NCBI GenBank assembly: GCA_946800325.1 | Contig: OX326958.1 | Span: 19,552,414 to 19,616,413, forward strand | Length of the DNA stretch: 64,000 nt | Reading direction: 5' to 3' | Source: Luzula sylvatica | Lineage: Eukaryota; Streptophyta; Magnoliopsida; Poales; Juncaceae | Shown: piece after piece, positions 48,044 to 61,689 of the stretch | Position numbering within the stretch: the stretch's first letter is position 1 | How the letters are laid out: each line of letters starts with the position of its first letter | Notes under the pieces: generated by a model | What the model saw: only the letters and a program-made list of their open reading frames with translations | Databases searched by the model: none | Told to the model about the DNA's origin: nothing | Translations under genes and position numbers: made by a program

Positions 48044-49012
48044 TCCGGAAAGGATCTTAAGGCCTCGGTTGTCATAATCGGGATTGAGAACACTCAAACG
48101 CTATCTCTCGATTCACTGTGTGAAGCCGTCATTACGAAATATGGAGATCTTGGAGTCCAGTCACTTTTCTACCGGGTCGCCAACAACTCGGTTCTTTTCA
48201 AGCCTCCTCCTCTCATCTCCATTCCCACCATTCTCGGCGACTATCTCTTTTGGGAAGATAACCACCATGTCTCGCCTCAGACCTGGACTCAAGCACTATC
48301 GACGCGTTCTTTTGATATTCTTTGGAATGTCGTGATCGAGCTATACGATTTTCCACTCCACTTTTGGCATGTTGACTACATACACCAAACAATAGCAACG
48401 TTTGGTACCCTCATATCGATTGACCGGTCCAATTTGGTTGGCGATGACCGGACCGTTATCAGGTGTAATGTGCGGGTACCTTCGCTCTCCACTATCCCTC
48501 TTCGCATACACGTGGCTTATGGTTGGCATTGGTCCGTTATACGGGTTCGGTTCACTGAATTTATCGGATCCTTCAACCCAAACGGCTCCGAACCCATCAT
48601 ACATCAAGACTCCCCTGCCTCGCATCACCCTTTCACCCCTCCGCCATCTCCATCTCCTCCTCCCCATCACCCAACACCGATCACTCCTTCTTTGTTTAAA
48701 ACCCACCGGTGTGTACCCCGATAGGAGAGATTGGACAAGTATGATCGAGCACATTTGGTCCGTTTTAGAGATTCAAGAGTGGCTGAGAATGGGAGAAAGA
48801 TTCGTTTTCACCGTTTCACTCGTTTTAACCGATTCACTTTCGTTTCCTACACAAAACTTGATCAAGAATTTTTTCCTCGATTCACAATTATTGTCCCGTT
48901 AGAGTCTTCAAGAAACCGAGGTTTAAGTATTGTTTATCGATGTCATATCTATGAAGAAAATTGTGACGAAAATTTATTTCGAGAAATTTTTCTTATATTT
49001 GAGTTTATGTAA
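48044..49012 (+). pseudogene. DUF4283-like reading frame without ATG, one internal stop
   Basis: The frame is open from 48044 to 49012 except for a TAG at 48722-48724 and contains no usable ATG. The segment DILWNVVIELYDFPLHFWHV...LISIDRSNL resembles the W-V-x-L-x-x-(L/F)-P-L-H-x-W motif of plant DUF4283 (gag-like) proteins linked to L1 elements. A proline-rich linker (TPPPSPSPPP) and a basic region follow. It probably descends from a retroelement ORF1 or a domesticated relative. Directly preceded by telomeric repeats. Confidence 0.6.
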
Positions 49013-50041
49013 TAAGTTATAGAATTAAGTGTTATAGGCTTAAAGTGTTTAAAGCCATATATTTTCTCGACATGTGGTTTGGTACGAAAATTCTATTTAA
49101 TGTGTCAATGTATATATGCCAAAAGATTTTTTTGCAAAAAAAAAAAAAAAAAAGAAATAAAAATAATTGATGACTATCGATCTCAAGATCTGCTTTGAAA
49201 GTCGAGAACTTCGTGCCATCAAGGGCAGGCTGCTTCCTATATAAAAAAAAAATTAAACACTTACTGAGAATTTCCAGTTGCCAGAATTTCTAAAATTAAT
49301 GACCTAAATATTATTGAGAATTGAAAAAAAACCCACATAATGTGAAAATTTGAAAAAAAAACAGTGTGTCCTTTTACAATTTTTGACCTAATGCAGGGTT
49401 TTTTTGCAATTCCAGCAAAAATCAGGTTTTTTTAGCAAACGTATCCCAAAAGAACATACATAAAAATGAATTCATGATATTAAATATTAATAGCAGGATA
49501 ATTAATGAAAATTGGAGGATTATAATGTCATTAAAGTAACTTACAAGGTTTGGAGATTATTCTTTTGGATCACCTACTGGTGCTTTTCTTCAGCACAAAT
49601 CAATTTCGGATCGAATCAGTTTCGCATTTTTCGAGCTTCTGAATACAGGGAGAAATTGCATGTCTTGTACAAACCAAATTTAGCTGGGAAAAACCTCTCT
49701 GATATGCAATGGTGTATCTTAACTTCTGATTCGTATACAAAAAAGATGCTGCCAATAGGAGATTTCATTTCATTTTCCTGTTCCCATGTCCATTCTTCTG
49801 ATCCTTTCTCTGTTTGTATACAAAAAAGAAAAGAGATTTGGAACATGTTCTTAGAAAGAGATGAGCGAACATGAAATTGCACTTAATACATGTCGGAGGT
49901 ACTTCTTCATGGCCCCCCGGAATGAGATTTCATCTTCTCTGTCCACTCTGCCAATGTTTAATGTCTCTTTCTTTGATACTTCAAGTTAAACCCTCACGAA
50001 TCTCCATTAACAAATAAACACACAAGAGTCTTGTGGAACTT

Positions 50042-50077
<36 letters not shown>

Positions 50078-52004
50078 GAGGAGGAGGATTTGGGTGAATA
50101 TATAAAGAGCATTTGTAAGTATGTAAGTTGTATGAATTGTAATACTAATTTGAACTCAAATTATTTTTAAAAGCCCACCGGTAATTTGAAAGGGAGAACA
50201 TAATATATGATTCTTTTTGATATTTTTTAGATGATCATGTGATCGGAACTGGATTTATTATATTAATTTATTCATTTATCTGGGAGGAACTGGAATGAAC
50301 ATAACATATGATTCATTCATTTAATATTTAAGAGATAATGTGAATATACTTGTTAATTTGTTGATTCTTTTTGAAAAAAAAAATTCAACTAGATGTGAAT
50401 ATTTGGGAGGAATTGGATTTGATAGAGTTGGATTTCTGACTTTTTGGTTCAGAACAATACAAGATTTGGATCGTTGAATTGCTGTCTTATATTAATAGCA
50501 AATTAACAATGCATGATCCAAAATAAATCGTACCTTACCAAAATTATTACCTTACGTAATTATATCAAAATAAATAAATAAATATTCCATCGAAACTATT
50601 ATTGTGAGTTATACGATGAATTCGTATTTGTGTTATGTTTATGTTTGTTCATTGGTTGAAAGAATGCACGTCAAGTGTTTGACGTCTTTCTTGGACAATT
50701 TGTCGAACACCTTCATTGCATTATTTATACATCCACATTTTGAGTACATATTTGCTTAAAAAATCCTCCATCTCTCGAAAAATTGTCGAACATCTCTGCT
50801 TCATTATAAATATCCTCTAAAGAAAATTGAACTTCATTCTTAAGAAATAACCAATTATGAAACATTAATTACCAAGGAATTTCATATTTACTTAAATGAG
50901 GAGATTGAGAGAACACACGGTATGTGAATTTGGCGAAAATGAAGAATCAATTTCTTGGATAGGTTGATTAGATGGAAAGAAACAAGTGATGAACAATGAA
51001 CATACAAGGGAGACCAGGCTAGGGCTTAGAAAGGGCAAAATGGACATTCTATAAAAAATATTTCTCAACTTATGGATTTACTGATACGAAGAAGTCATAT
51101 AAAATTAAATCAAAATATTTTTATATCATAAATTATTTTTGTATCGATATTTTGTTTTCAACGTCAATATACCATTTTTAATGTTAATGCGCTATCTTCG
51201 GTGTGATTGTACCATTTTTTTTGTCTCAATATACAGATTTTAATGTTAATATATCATTTTTAGTGCAAATATTTGTTTGTAGTGTTAAGTTATCATATTA
51301 CTTGTTTATAATGCGTTATATATTCTTTACAGTGTACTATTTGTAATGTTCATATATCATTTCAAATTTTAATATATCATTCTCAGCGAATATATTATTT
51401 ACATGTTGCAATAAAATCAAATTTGATAATTAAATGACATGGAGAAAACAAGTCTAGGTGTTTAATTAGTTTTTAAATTATGTATCATGCAATGAATATT
51501 TTGAATCAAATAGTACTCATTAATCATCATTAATCATCATTTTGAGTCAAATTTTTCTTGTTACACACTTAGGTATCATGCAATGGTGTTCGCTCAAAAA
51601 CTTGTGCAAATTTATTTTATTAATATAATTTATTATATCTTACATTTCATCCTCTTTCTGTTAATGTTTCTACTTCGGTATAAAATTTATAATTTTTGTT
51701 TATCATGAAATGTTTATTTTCATGAAGGGGTTATTTTTTAGCTTAAAAAATAATTCTCAAAATATTAATCAAAGAGTACAATAAATCAATTGTGAACTTC
51801 ATTTGTACAAGAAATAATTGATCCAATAATTTAGTAATGTTTGATATTCTTTATGTTTTATAAGGTACATATATGATATATTGAATGACGACATAAGCTT
51901 CTAGACTTACTTACAATTTCATTATGTAATATTAATGTAAATCCTTCTTTTATAATAAATATAAACAAAGGCACATCAGTTGCTATCCTTACTAATTATT
52001 ATTA
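49013..52004. other. Intergenic with small open frames and repeats
   Basis: An open frame at 49512-49874 (120 codons from a TTG; contains YREKLHVLYKPNLAGKNLSD) is not recognised and may be a gene fragment. A (GA)n tract lies at 50046-50074 followed by (GGA)n. At 51130-51400 there is a degenerate minisatellite of TTTTTAATGTTAATATACCA units of about 30 bp. No supported gene. Confidence 0.4.
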
Positions 52005-53943
52005 CTAGGAGAATACTCGCGCTACGCGGCGAGAATGCTAATTATGTTTTTCATTGTAATACAAAGTACATATAAATATGATAATAATAATAATATCATT
52101 TCATAATATAATTATTTGAACTAATTTGTCCATGATTATGTATATGATTTACAATTATTTTACATCATGAAGACAAAAAATTTCATTTTCTTAAATAATA
52201 GTACTTGTATTAATGTCATTGTATGATAATAATAATATGAGTTATAACATGATTTAACAAAAAAACATAACAACAAATATTATATCATTGTTATTCACAA
52301 TATTTCATACAATATCAAATATAAAAATAATGAATCATACAACATACGTAATAACATATTATTAATTATATATTACTAATAATTTGTTATTGATTCAAAA
52401 TGCAATGAAAATTATAAATAATGCCAAACTTAATATTGCAAGTGATTTAATAAATAATATAAAAAATTAATTTAGCATAAACATAAATATAAATTATTTT
52501 ATAGCGTATGATTTTTTTTTTTAATTTTATAGTTTTAAAAATAACATTTTTATTTGATAAGTGTTTATACATTTAAGAAATTATTTCGATGGATAAACTT
52601 TTTTTTTTATTTCTATTATTTTTCGAAAAAATTAATATTAAATTTGTTTTATAGAAAACACAAATATAATCAACTTTGTATTATATGGTATTAGTATAGT
52701 TATAATTTTTTAAAAATAAATATTAATATTTAAAATTTCTATTATGTAACTAAAATAATTAAAATTTTATTTTGTAAAAATGCACTTTTTGCATTGTATT
52801 TTACATAATATGTTTACAAATTTAAATTATGGAAAATGGTATGTACGAACTATACTAATATGAATGTCAAAATAAAGAGAAAGTTAAAATGAATATATTT
52901 CATGAATTTTTAAAATTAAAATTCTAAAATTAATACTACTATGTGTTGTATGTTTATAATATTACATATTAAGTTATTAGTATTTCATATATAAACTTTT
53001 CATCTTCCATTTTCTATTATGTAAGTAAAATAATTAAAATTTTATTTTCTAAAAATGCACTTTTTGCATTGTATTTTTTACATAATATGTTTACAAATTC
53101 AAATTATCGAAAATGGTATGTACGAATTATGCTAATATGGATGTCAAAATAAAGAGAAAATTAAAATGAATATATTTGATGAATTTTTAAAATTAAAATT
53201 CTAAAATGAATACTACTATATGTTGTATGTTTATAATATTACATATTAAGTTATTAGTATTTCATATATAAATTTTTCATTTTCCATTGTATTCACATTT
53301 GATCGTGTAATTTTGTGTGAAATGATAACAATTGAATAGACTTAGTCTAGTGCGAACCTAACCAATAATATTAATCCACGTCATTGATGTATGATGATGT
53401 GGCTTTCCAAGGATGCTTAAAACATGGTGTAAAATAATGACACATATGGATGTCAAAATAAAGAGAAAATTAAAACGAATATATTTGATGAATTTTTAAA
53501 ATTAAAATTCTAAAATGAATACTACTATATGTTGTATGTTTATAATATTACATATCAAGTTATTAGTATTTCATATATAAACTTTTCATTTTCCATTGTA
53601 TTCACATTTGATCGTGTAATTTTGTGTGAAATGATAACAATTGAATAGACTTAGTCTAGTGCGAACCTAACCAATAATATTAATCCACGTCATTGATGTA
53701 TGATGATGTGGCTTTCCAAGGATGCTTAAAACATGGTGTAAAATAATGACACATAAAAGACTACACAAAATATGATTTTCAAAAAATCTAAAAAATAAAT
53801 CAATGGTTTAGATCAAAACACATCACTAAAAAGTCTATAGGATGAATCAATATCACAAAATCTAATGGTCAATAATCATGAATAATCATGATGATGTGGC
53901 TTCATGAGGAGGCTCAAAGATAGGTGAAAAATAAGGGGGTGGA
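52005..53943 (-). mobile_element. Helitron-like element, non-autonomous
   Basis: On the minus strand the 3' end reads CTCGCCGCGTAGCGCGAG (hairpin), then TATTCTC and CTAG followed by T, as in plant Helitrons. A matching 5' end is proposed at 53943: TCCACCCCCTTATTTTTCACC preceded by A. The interior is AT-rich, with no RepHel protein. It contains tandem duplications with a 309-bp period (53137-53445 and 53446-53756) and an older relative at 52735-53136. The 3' end is well supported; the 5' end is inference. Confidence 0.65.
53137..53756. repeat. Tandem duplication, 309-bp period, inside the Helitron-like element
   Basis: ATGGATGTCAAAATAAAGAG starts both copies (53137 and 53446), and both end ATGGTGTAAAATAATGACAC. 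The copies are almost identical, so the duplication is recent. A diverged third copy covers the first half at about 52870-53010. Confidence 0.92.
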
Positions 53944-56230
53944 TAAATTATTTTTAATGTATTACAGAATTGTATGCTGATGACTTGAAATCTTTTTGTA
54001 GAGAGGTGTTCGCGTATTATTATCAATTATATTATTTTGTCTAATTTCTGTTTAGTATAAAAATATTACAATAGCTTATAGTTTATAAATTTGAAAAGAG
54101 GATTTTTTGTGCAAATATTAAATCTCATGCATTATTATAAAGATCATGATGTTGACAATAAAGTATACTCGGTCCAACATTGAGAGTAATAATTATAATT
54201 ATACTTCCAAGTCTAAAAGAAGCACTAATTAGTAATCAACAAATTTGTGCAAATATTAAAAACATTTGGAAAACAATATTAAACCTCATTTAGCTTACAA
54301 ATTTTAGAACCTAAAATGTAAACTCAAAACTAACTATAAAAACTAGGAAGTGAGATTAACTCACCTCGGGTTATCTTTTCGAAAAGAGAAAAAAACTAGG
54401 AAAACCAATAAGCGGGGTTCTATGATTTAATTTAAACAAATTAATTATAATTTATTAAAATATATTAAAATCAACTAATCCTGCATATTCAATAGTTAAT
54501 ACAATAATCAATAATCAACAAATATTCACTTACACTGTTACAAATCATTCATAACATAATCTCGCATAAATATTTCCCAGCCATAAAATCTCTGACAGCA
54601 TAGAAAATATTTTCATTTTATCCTCTTTACAAAATTTCACTATAATTGGCAACATGGAATTTTGCAAAGAATTAGATTATAAACTTCCACTCAATCTACT
54701 TCCACTCAATCTATTATTATAATATAATCAGTATACAATATTATAATAAATATATAATAATTATAATATTATTATTATATAATTAACATATAATTATTAT
54801 ATATTATAACAAATAATATATAATATTATATTAATTATATGAATAAAATATTATATATCTTATATAGTAATATATAAATATTACAACAACAAAACAATAT
54901 TATAATATTATATATTATAATATTATTACATGAATAAATTAAAATAGTATTAATTTTTATCAATTTGATGAAATATGTTTTTTATATTTGCAATGACAAA
55001 GTTCCAAAATTTTGAAAACAACCAAACAAAAAATTATATTTTCCAATATTTTATAATTTGAACATTCAAACAAACTGTGGAATTACTAATTCCAGAATTT
55101 ATTACTCCTCCACCTTATAATCCAATTCCACTCTACTAATTCCGCTTGCCAAACAGCCCCTATATGCATTGCTTCCTGAAAATAATATTATAAAAAACAT
55201 AAAAAAAGAAGTGAAGCATCTGTTATACAACGAGAAATTCAAAAACTTTAGTGAGACAAATGGCATAAAATTTAGTGACACAACACGCAACAGAGAATTT
55301 GAACAAAACATTTTTGTGGTACCAACAACCGGTACAGCAGATTCTTTCTCCAAATTGCCTTCTAAACCGATGCGCCAACCGGTACAGAAGCTAAGTACTA
55401 CAGCACGATCTCACTCTTCCTCTAAATTCTTCGAGTGGTATAATACTAGCCAACCGATGCGCCAACCGGTAAACTAGTAACCCACTACTTTTGCACAAAA
55501 GTCCCTGAACTTCTAGAAATCCTCTAAATCTTCTTTTCTCTGCATAAATTTCTCCCAAAAACTTCTCCAAATTAACACTGCAATTATCCACTTTTACAAA
55601 TCAATTTATATCTCTTGTATATATTTTACAAAAATTCCTACAAATCAATACATCAAAACATTATAAAAACACAAATATAAAAAATACAAGAGAGAATTAG
55701 TATACATCTAAATTGGCCTTTGTGATTTTTTTCTCAAATAAATGCTTTGAACTCACGGTCATCAAAAGCTGTCACCTGCAAAATCAATTAAAATGAATTT
55801 AATCTTGACTGCGGAAAAACCCTTGTGTTATTTGAAATTTAAAAAAAGGCCCGAAATAGTCTGAGTGTTGGAAAAAGGAGAGAGAAGCATATTTCTTGAA
55901 TTTTTGTAATATACATATAATACAGGGGCTCTTATGAAAATGTGTTGAATAATAATATGATCTATAAGTAAAATTTACGGGGTATCGTCGGAATCCTCCA
56001 ATCCATGTAAAGAGAGAAAAAACCTTTGCAAGTTCTCTGTAGAGTCCACAAATACGAACAATATCTACATTTACAAAAACATATAGATTTTATTTGCATA
56101 TATGAGAAATGTAGGGTTTTATAAGCAAAAACGCCAATGCTTTAGTTTTAATTTCTGGCAATTTGTAGAACAATTGGTTCAAAATCCTCAAAATAGTCTT
56201 CTTCCATGAATCTCCCCTCCCATTAAATTT
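53944..56230. other. Intergenic, very AT-rich
   Basis: 54700-54960 is almost pure A/T (TATAAT-like). 55080-55165 resembles a transposon end (minus strand GGGGCTGTTTGGCAAGCGG), partner not found. CCGATGCGCCAACCGGTA is repeated at about 55367 and 55453. Open frames here have no recognisable motif. Confidence 0.4.
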
Positions 56231-56321
56231 TGGATACAAAGGATATGGTGAGGCCACATCATCAGTTACTGTTCACCATACTGTTCGTCCGTACTGTTTC
56301 CCCGGGTTACTGTTCATCGTT

Positions 56322-56775
56322 TTTTTTTTTTTTGGAATTTTATTTTATTCGACATATGTCTTGTGTTCTAAATAAAATATTTGAATTTTTCATCGTATTA
56401 ATAAATATAATTGACATATGTCTTGTGATCTAAATAAAATATTTGAATTTTTCATCGTATTAATAAATATAATTTGTATACTATAATTTTACTGTTAATA
56501 AAATACTATTCATAGGGGAATTCTTCAAAAACCCCCCAACTTTTCTTTTTTTTTTTTTTTTGGAATTTTATTTTATTCGACATATGTCTTGTGTTCTAAA
56601 TAAAATATTTGAATTTTTCATCGTATTAATAAATATAATTGGCATATGTCTTGTGTTCTAAATAAAATATTTGAATTTTTCATCGTATTAATAAATATAA
56701 TTTGTATACTATAATTTTACTGTTAATAAAATACTATTCATAGGGGAATTCTTCAAAAACCCCCCAACTTTTCTG
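56322..56775. repeat. Nested tandem duplication, 228-bp period containing 62-bp repeats
   Basis: The block starting T-run then TTGGAATTTTATTTTATTCG occurs at 56332 and 56560, a period of 228 bp, almost without change. Within each block, GACATATGTCTTGTG...ATAAATATAATT is itself repeated at 62 bp (56352 and 56413). The blocks end ATTCTTCAAAAACCCCCCAA. Confidence 0.95.
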
Positions 56776-56915
56776 AAAATTCTAAAAAACCCCCTCTACT
56801 TTTAGAAAACCCCCTATCTTTTTTAGATTTCCTCAAAAACCTCCTATATTTTTTGCTTCTTCAAAAACCCCCTAACTTTTTTAGATTCTCTCGAAAACCC
56901 CCTATCTTTTTATTA
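56765..56915. repeat. Degenerate C-rich minisatellite
   Basis: About five units of CAAAAACCCCCTATCTTTTTTAGATT, each roughly 30 bp, immediately following the nested duplication, whose end carries the same CAAAAACCCCCC phrase. Confidence 0.75.
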
Positions 56916-57569
56916 TGTTTTTTAAAAAATAACCATTATACCCTTTAGTTTTATTTTTTAAATTTCTATAATTTAATAAATAATGAATATATATTAAATT
57001 ATTATAAAAAAATTAAAAATAAATAATACTTGATATTATAATATAATAATAAATAATATATAGTATTAAAATATTATAATAAATAATATATTGATATTAA
57101 AATATCATTTTCAACAATTATTATAATATTTTAATATCAATATATTATTTATTATAATAATTTAATATCTATGTATTATTTATTATAATATTTTAATGTG
57201 GCGAAAATAACACTTCAGTTTGTTAACTAAATTTTCTTTTTTTCATATATACCCCTTAAAATTGTGCTATTTCTAGATAAAGTCCGTTTTTTGGAGTCGA
57301 ACAAATAAAAATTCTACTCAACTTATAATTTATTTGGGGTTATTTTATTTTTGAATTTTGTTACAGCTTGATGGTACCTGATTCGGGAAATCCAATTTGA
57401 GGAGGAGAATTCAATTTTTTTCGTTCAACCTCTTCCGGCAGAGATAAATTTACAAAAGCAGCCCTCCAAATTTACAGTATTTTCATTGAGAGCATCTTTT
57501 CCTTATCTTATTATGATTATATTTATTATTTATAGTTACATAATACATGATTGGGATATAGTTATTTAA

Positions 57570-57990
57570 TATCTGTGAAAATATCAAAAATACACTTGCA
57601 AAATGTGAAAATATCAAATATACACCTCTATAATCTGAAAATTTGAAAATATTTATGAAAAATATGAAAATTTTCAAATATACGCCACTGAAAATAAATA
57701 TATAAGCTTGTAAAAACTGATAATACAAAAATACCTATCTAAAACCTGAAAATTTAAAAAATACCCTGAAATAACAAATATATCCCTCTAAGATAATAAA
57801 ATTTTAAATACACCCCTCCAAAATCTGGAAATGTAAAAAACACCTCTAAAATATCAAATATAACTCTATAATATGAAAATTTCAAAAATACTTGCAAAAT
57901 GTGAAAATATCAAAAATACACCTCCAAAATTTGAAAATACCCTTGCAAAATCTGAAAATATCAAATATCCCTTCTATAATCATACCTATT
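57570..57990. repeat. Degenerate minisatellite of AAATCTGAAAATATCAAATATACACCTCT units
   Basis: Ten or more imperfect units of about 33-36 bp. A 20-bp triplicate AACAATTAAAACCATAAGGA follows at about 58015-58075. Non-coding. Confidence 0.75.
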
Positions 57991-58079
57991 ATAAAATGAA
58001 AATATATTATTTAAAAATTAAAACCATAAGGAAACAATTAAAACCATAAGGAAACAATTAAAACCATAAGGAACTTCTA

Positions 58080-59590
58080 CATCACGATATTAAATTATTT
58101 TACTTGGATGATCAGCATACTTATACTGACTTTTAGCAATATCATATGATTATAACATAATTCAGTGTTTATAAGGTAATGAAAGTGATTGATATGTATT
58201 TCTGCATTTTTTACAATATATAATTAATTTACGATATATAATTAATCAACTTAATTATGCATTGTAAAATAACATAATTTTCTCCTGCACAATATGTGAA
58301 GAAATTTTTGTGATATTTTAATCGAAATACATGATTTTTTGCACAATAAGTAAAATCATATGTACGTGACAACAAAATTTCAAAAGATTGTATATGTTAA
58401 AACCTAAATTTAACAAATGAACTACATATTTTCTATTGAACAATATCTTTTGTTTTATATATTTAATAGTTTCAAATATACCATTGAAAAATAATGAAAC
58501 ACCTTACATTTGCCCTTACAATATGATGATCATTAGTTTGAGTATTAATCTAATTCTTGATGACGTGAATGTGATTTATTATCTTAATTTTTAACCTATT
58601 AATTTATGATTTGATATTTTAATGAAATGTTAAAATCATAAATTAACACAACTAAATCATAAATTAGGATGTTAAATCTTAAATTAAAGTGTAAAATCAA
58701 AATTTAAAAATCATATCATGTCATCAAAGATTGTGGGGGGAAAGTATTGGACGACGCACATCACTACTCTGTTTGAAATTCTTGTATTTACAAAAGATAA
58801 CGTGGGAAAACTTTTTTTTAAAGATGATATTTGTTTCAAGTTGCACCCAGATTTTTAGATTTCGTGACATGCATACATGAAATTTCTCAGAAAAAGTATG
58901 TATTTTCATTTTTGTTTCGAGAAAATTGTGTTATTTATAACGGTAACATTTTTCCATGTTGGATAAATAAGTCCAAGATTTAATGAGAAAATGGAAAAGG
59001 AGAAGTAGATCGGCACCCTGCATAAAGAAAAAATAATGAAATAATTATGTCAAATACAAATCAGGAAATATTTATACGAAACTAAATTAATGCAAGCTTT
59101 CATTGTTTATTCCTATGAAATGGTCATGAATACAACTTTTTCATGAAATACGTAAGTTAATTGCACAACCGAATAATAACACATATATATAATTCAATTT
59201 TAAATATAAATCTTATGCCAAATCATTATATTTAAAATCATAATTAATTATGTAAATCAAGGAATAGGTGAAATTAATATTTTGTTCATTTTCTACAGAT
59301 GCCTTGTTCAGTTATTTGTTATAAATGTATCTCTTAATTACAAAATTAATTTATGATTAAAAATTGAATCAGAACCAACAATTAGGAAGTTACAGAAAAG
59401 ATGTAACATAATGAAATTAAATAATAAATTAATTTTAGGCTGACTTGTATAGCATATATTTCATCAAATAATCAAATGGCACATATAATTCGTAACACAA
59501 ATAAACATCCAATATAATTTAACAATTTTAACAATGTAAATTAATAACACAGAAGTCGAAACATCAAATATCAGTCATCATACAAATAAA
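58080..59590. other. Intergenic, AT-rich, with a family F repeat copy
   Basis: About 58540-58770 carries TTGATGACGTGAATGTGATTT...ACATCACTACTC, a third member of the repeat family at 22533 and 23252. Nothing else supported. Confidence 0.45.
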
Positions 59591-59591
59591 C

Positions 59592-59731
59592 CCAAATAAA
59601 AAACGAGTAAATGGAGAAGGCTCGGTAGTTCTCCATCCATTGATGCCAATGAGACTCGAACCCACAACCTCTCACAACATATGATTCTTTATGTCTCACA
59701 CCCAACCACTGGGTCACAAGTCTATTGGCCG
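59592..59731 (-). mobile_element. SINE, tRNA-derived
   Basis: On the minus strand: A-box-like TGACCCAGTGGTTGGGTG, B-box GGTTCGAGTCTC about 45 bp later, then GATGGAGAACTACCG and a TTTACTCGTTTTTTATT end. A short possible duplication AATAAAC is present on both sides (59585 and 59732). Its tail TTTACTC resembles that of the SINE at 23520. Confidence 0.7.
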
Positions 59732-61560
59732 AATAAACTAAAATATAATTAATAATATAAAAAAGATGGATCACTGTCACCCAAATCAATTAATATTGTC
59801 AAATATTTTAGAATTAAATCAAATCATTTTTTTCTTACGAGTAGTATAATAGTTCATAAATCCTAACAGCCCCAAATTTCATATTGGTTTTGATATAGTT
59901 TCTTATATCTATTTCATCGAACAAGTTGTATGCGTTGTATCCGTAACTCAACTTCTATGCATTCCACCCTATGAGAAATCCAGTGGAGTATTTTGGAACA
60001 AGAGAGATTATGGAGAGGCACTCTTAGGTAAACCATTTGTATGCTAGGGTTGTAGAGGAGAGAGAGGAAGATGGGAAACGGAGATAAATTAAAAGAAACG
60101 GAGCGTTAAAGGAGAGTGAAAAGAGTTTCTAAAGTGTAAAGTGAAAAAACGACCAGCTTCCGCTCAAGAGTTTTAGATCTAATAAATACATCACTCATCT
60201 TGAGGTAGATCAAACGGTTAAAAACGCGTGAGCATCAACTCTCTTGGTATATACGCAAGTTGAATATATATGAAAAACAACAATTTCATCTATATTTTTC
60301 ATAAAACACGAAATATCAAATTTATCACAAAATTTTGTAAATATCAAATGTATCCATTTGAAATTTATAAAATTATATCAAAGATAATTAACTATTAAGA
60401 AAATATTAATAAGTTAATTTCAAGAAGTATTATTGGTTGAAAAGATTTGATGTCAAATTAATAAATTATATCAAAGATATTTATGTTTCAACAAATTGTA
60501 TTAATAAAATATAAAATATTGTATGTGTATAACGTATTTTATAAAATGACTCCAAAAAAGAAGTACATATTTTAGAATTATGTTTTTGCGTGATTTAGAA
60601 TTTCTTTAAAATAAATATGATATTTTAGTTTTAATTTTTGAATTATGTAAATATTATGTTTTGGTGAAATGAATGTCCATGTTGAAATTTGGGATGTTAT
60701 TTCAATGAATTAAAAATGTCTTGTATTGTCTATAACAAATCTAGATCAAATATGTGTGTTAGTAGTCTCAAAGTCCAATTAGTTGAGTGTTAGACACAAA
60801 AATTATATATTGTGAGAAATTGTAGGTTCAAATCTCATTTTCATCGGTGGATGGATCTCATATAAGATTTTTTCCAATTATTATAAAAAAAAAAAAAGGA
60901 AATCAAGAGATGGAATTTTGGTACCTTTTGAATAAGAATGAGATAAATCAGGAATTTGAATTTAAATAAATGGGTGAGTTTGACACAACAAATGTCGATT
61001 ACATGTTTGTTTATTATCTCGTACTTTTATGATTTTGATTCGAGTTTGGCTTCAATCTCACAATCTAGGTGCACTATATTTTGTATTTTCAATTTCAATG
61101 TGAGTCGTATTGAATTTAATTACTCTTAACACCATTTCTATAATAGATAAACCTTGACTGATTATTTGATTACATATTTTTTTTGTGATTTTTATGTTAT
61201 TTTCAATAAAATAATTGATCTTGAATGATTTGATCGAAACATCTAAATTTTGTGTGTGATATTTGAAAATTATGTTGTCATATAAGATAATTTTATTTAC
61301 ACTTTCGAACCAGTTAATGAACTGGTTGACCCAGTGGTTCGACCAGTGAACCGGTGATCCGAGACTCGACCGGGTCAATGTCCGGTCCGGTTTTTAAAAC
61401 ATTGACTAAAATTGCAAACTTGGCATTAAATAGGTTAAAAATTATACCAAAATATTTTATGCAAGGTGAATAATACATACACGTTCAATTAACATAAATG
61501 ATATTATAGGATAATGATCTTGTAATCTTTCAATATATAATTTCACATTACGCAATCCAA
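59732..61560. other. Intergenic with SINE remnant and a transposon-end-like sequence
   Basis: The 60755-60895 SINE remnant is listed separately. At 61305-61405 there is GAACTGGTTGACCCAGTGG, CGACCGGGTCAATG and CCGGTTTTTAAAACATTG. This phrase resembles one end of a common plant DNA transposon; I did not find the partner end. Confidence 0.4.
60755..60895 (+). mobile_element. SINE-like remnant
   Basis: A-box-like AATTAGTTGAGTGTTAGACA, B-box-like AGGTTCAAATCTC about 50 bp later, ATCGGTGGATGGATCTC, and an A-run tail. Confidence 0.55.
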
Positions 61561-61689
61561 ACACATTCTAATAGATCGAGAAGGTTCGGATCCAGCTGTC
61601 CTTAATCTCAACGTTCGAATTTTTAAATCTGATTCGACCGTTGGAGAAGATCCGGATCTCGCAGCACATTACGACAGACAATGCAATCG

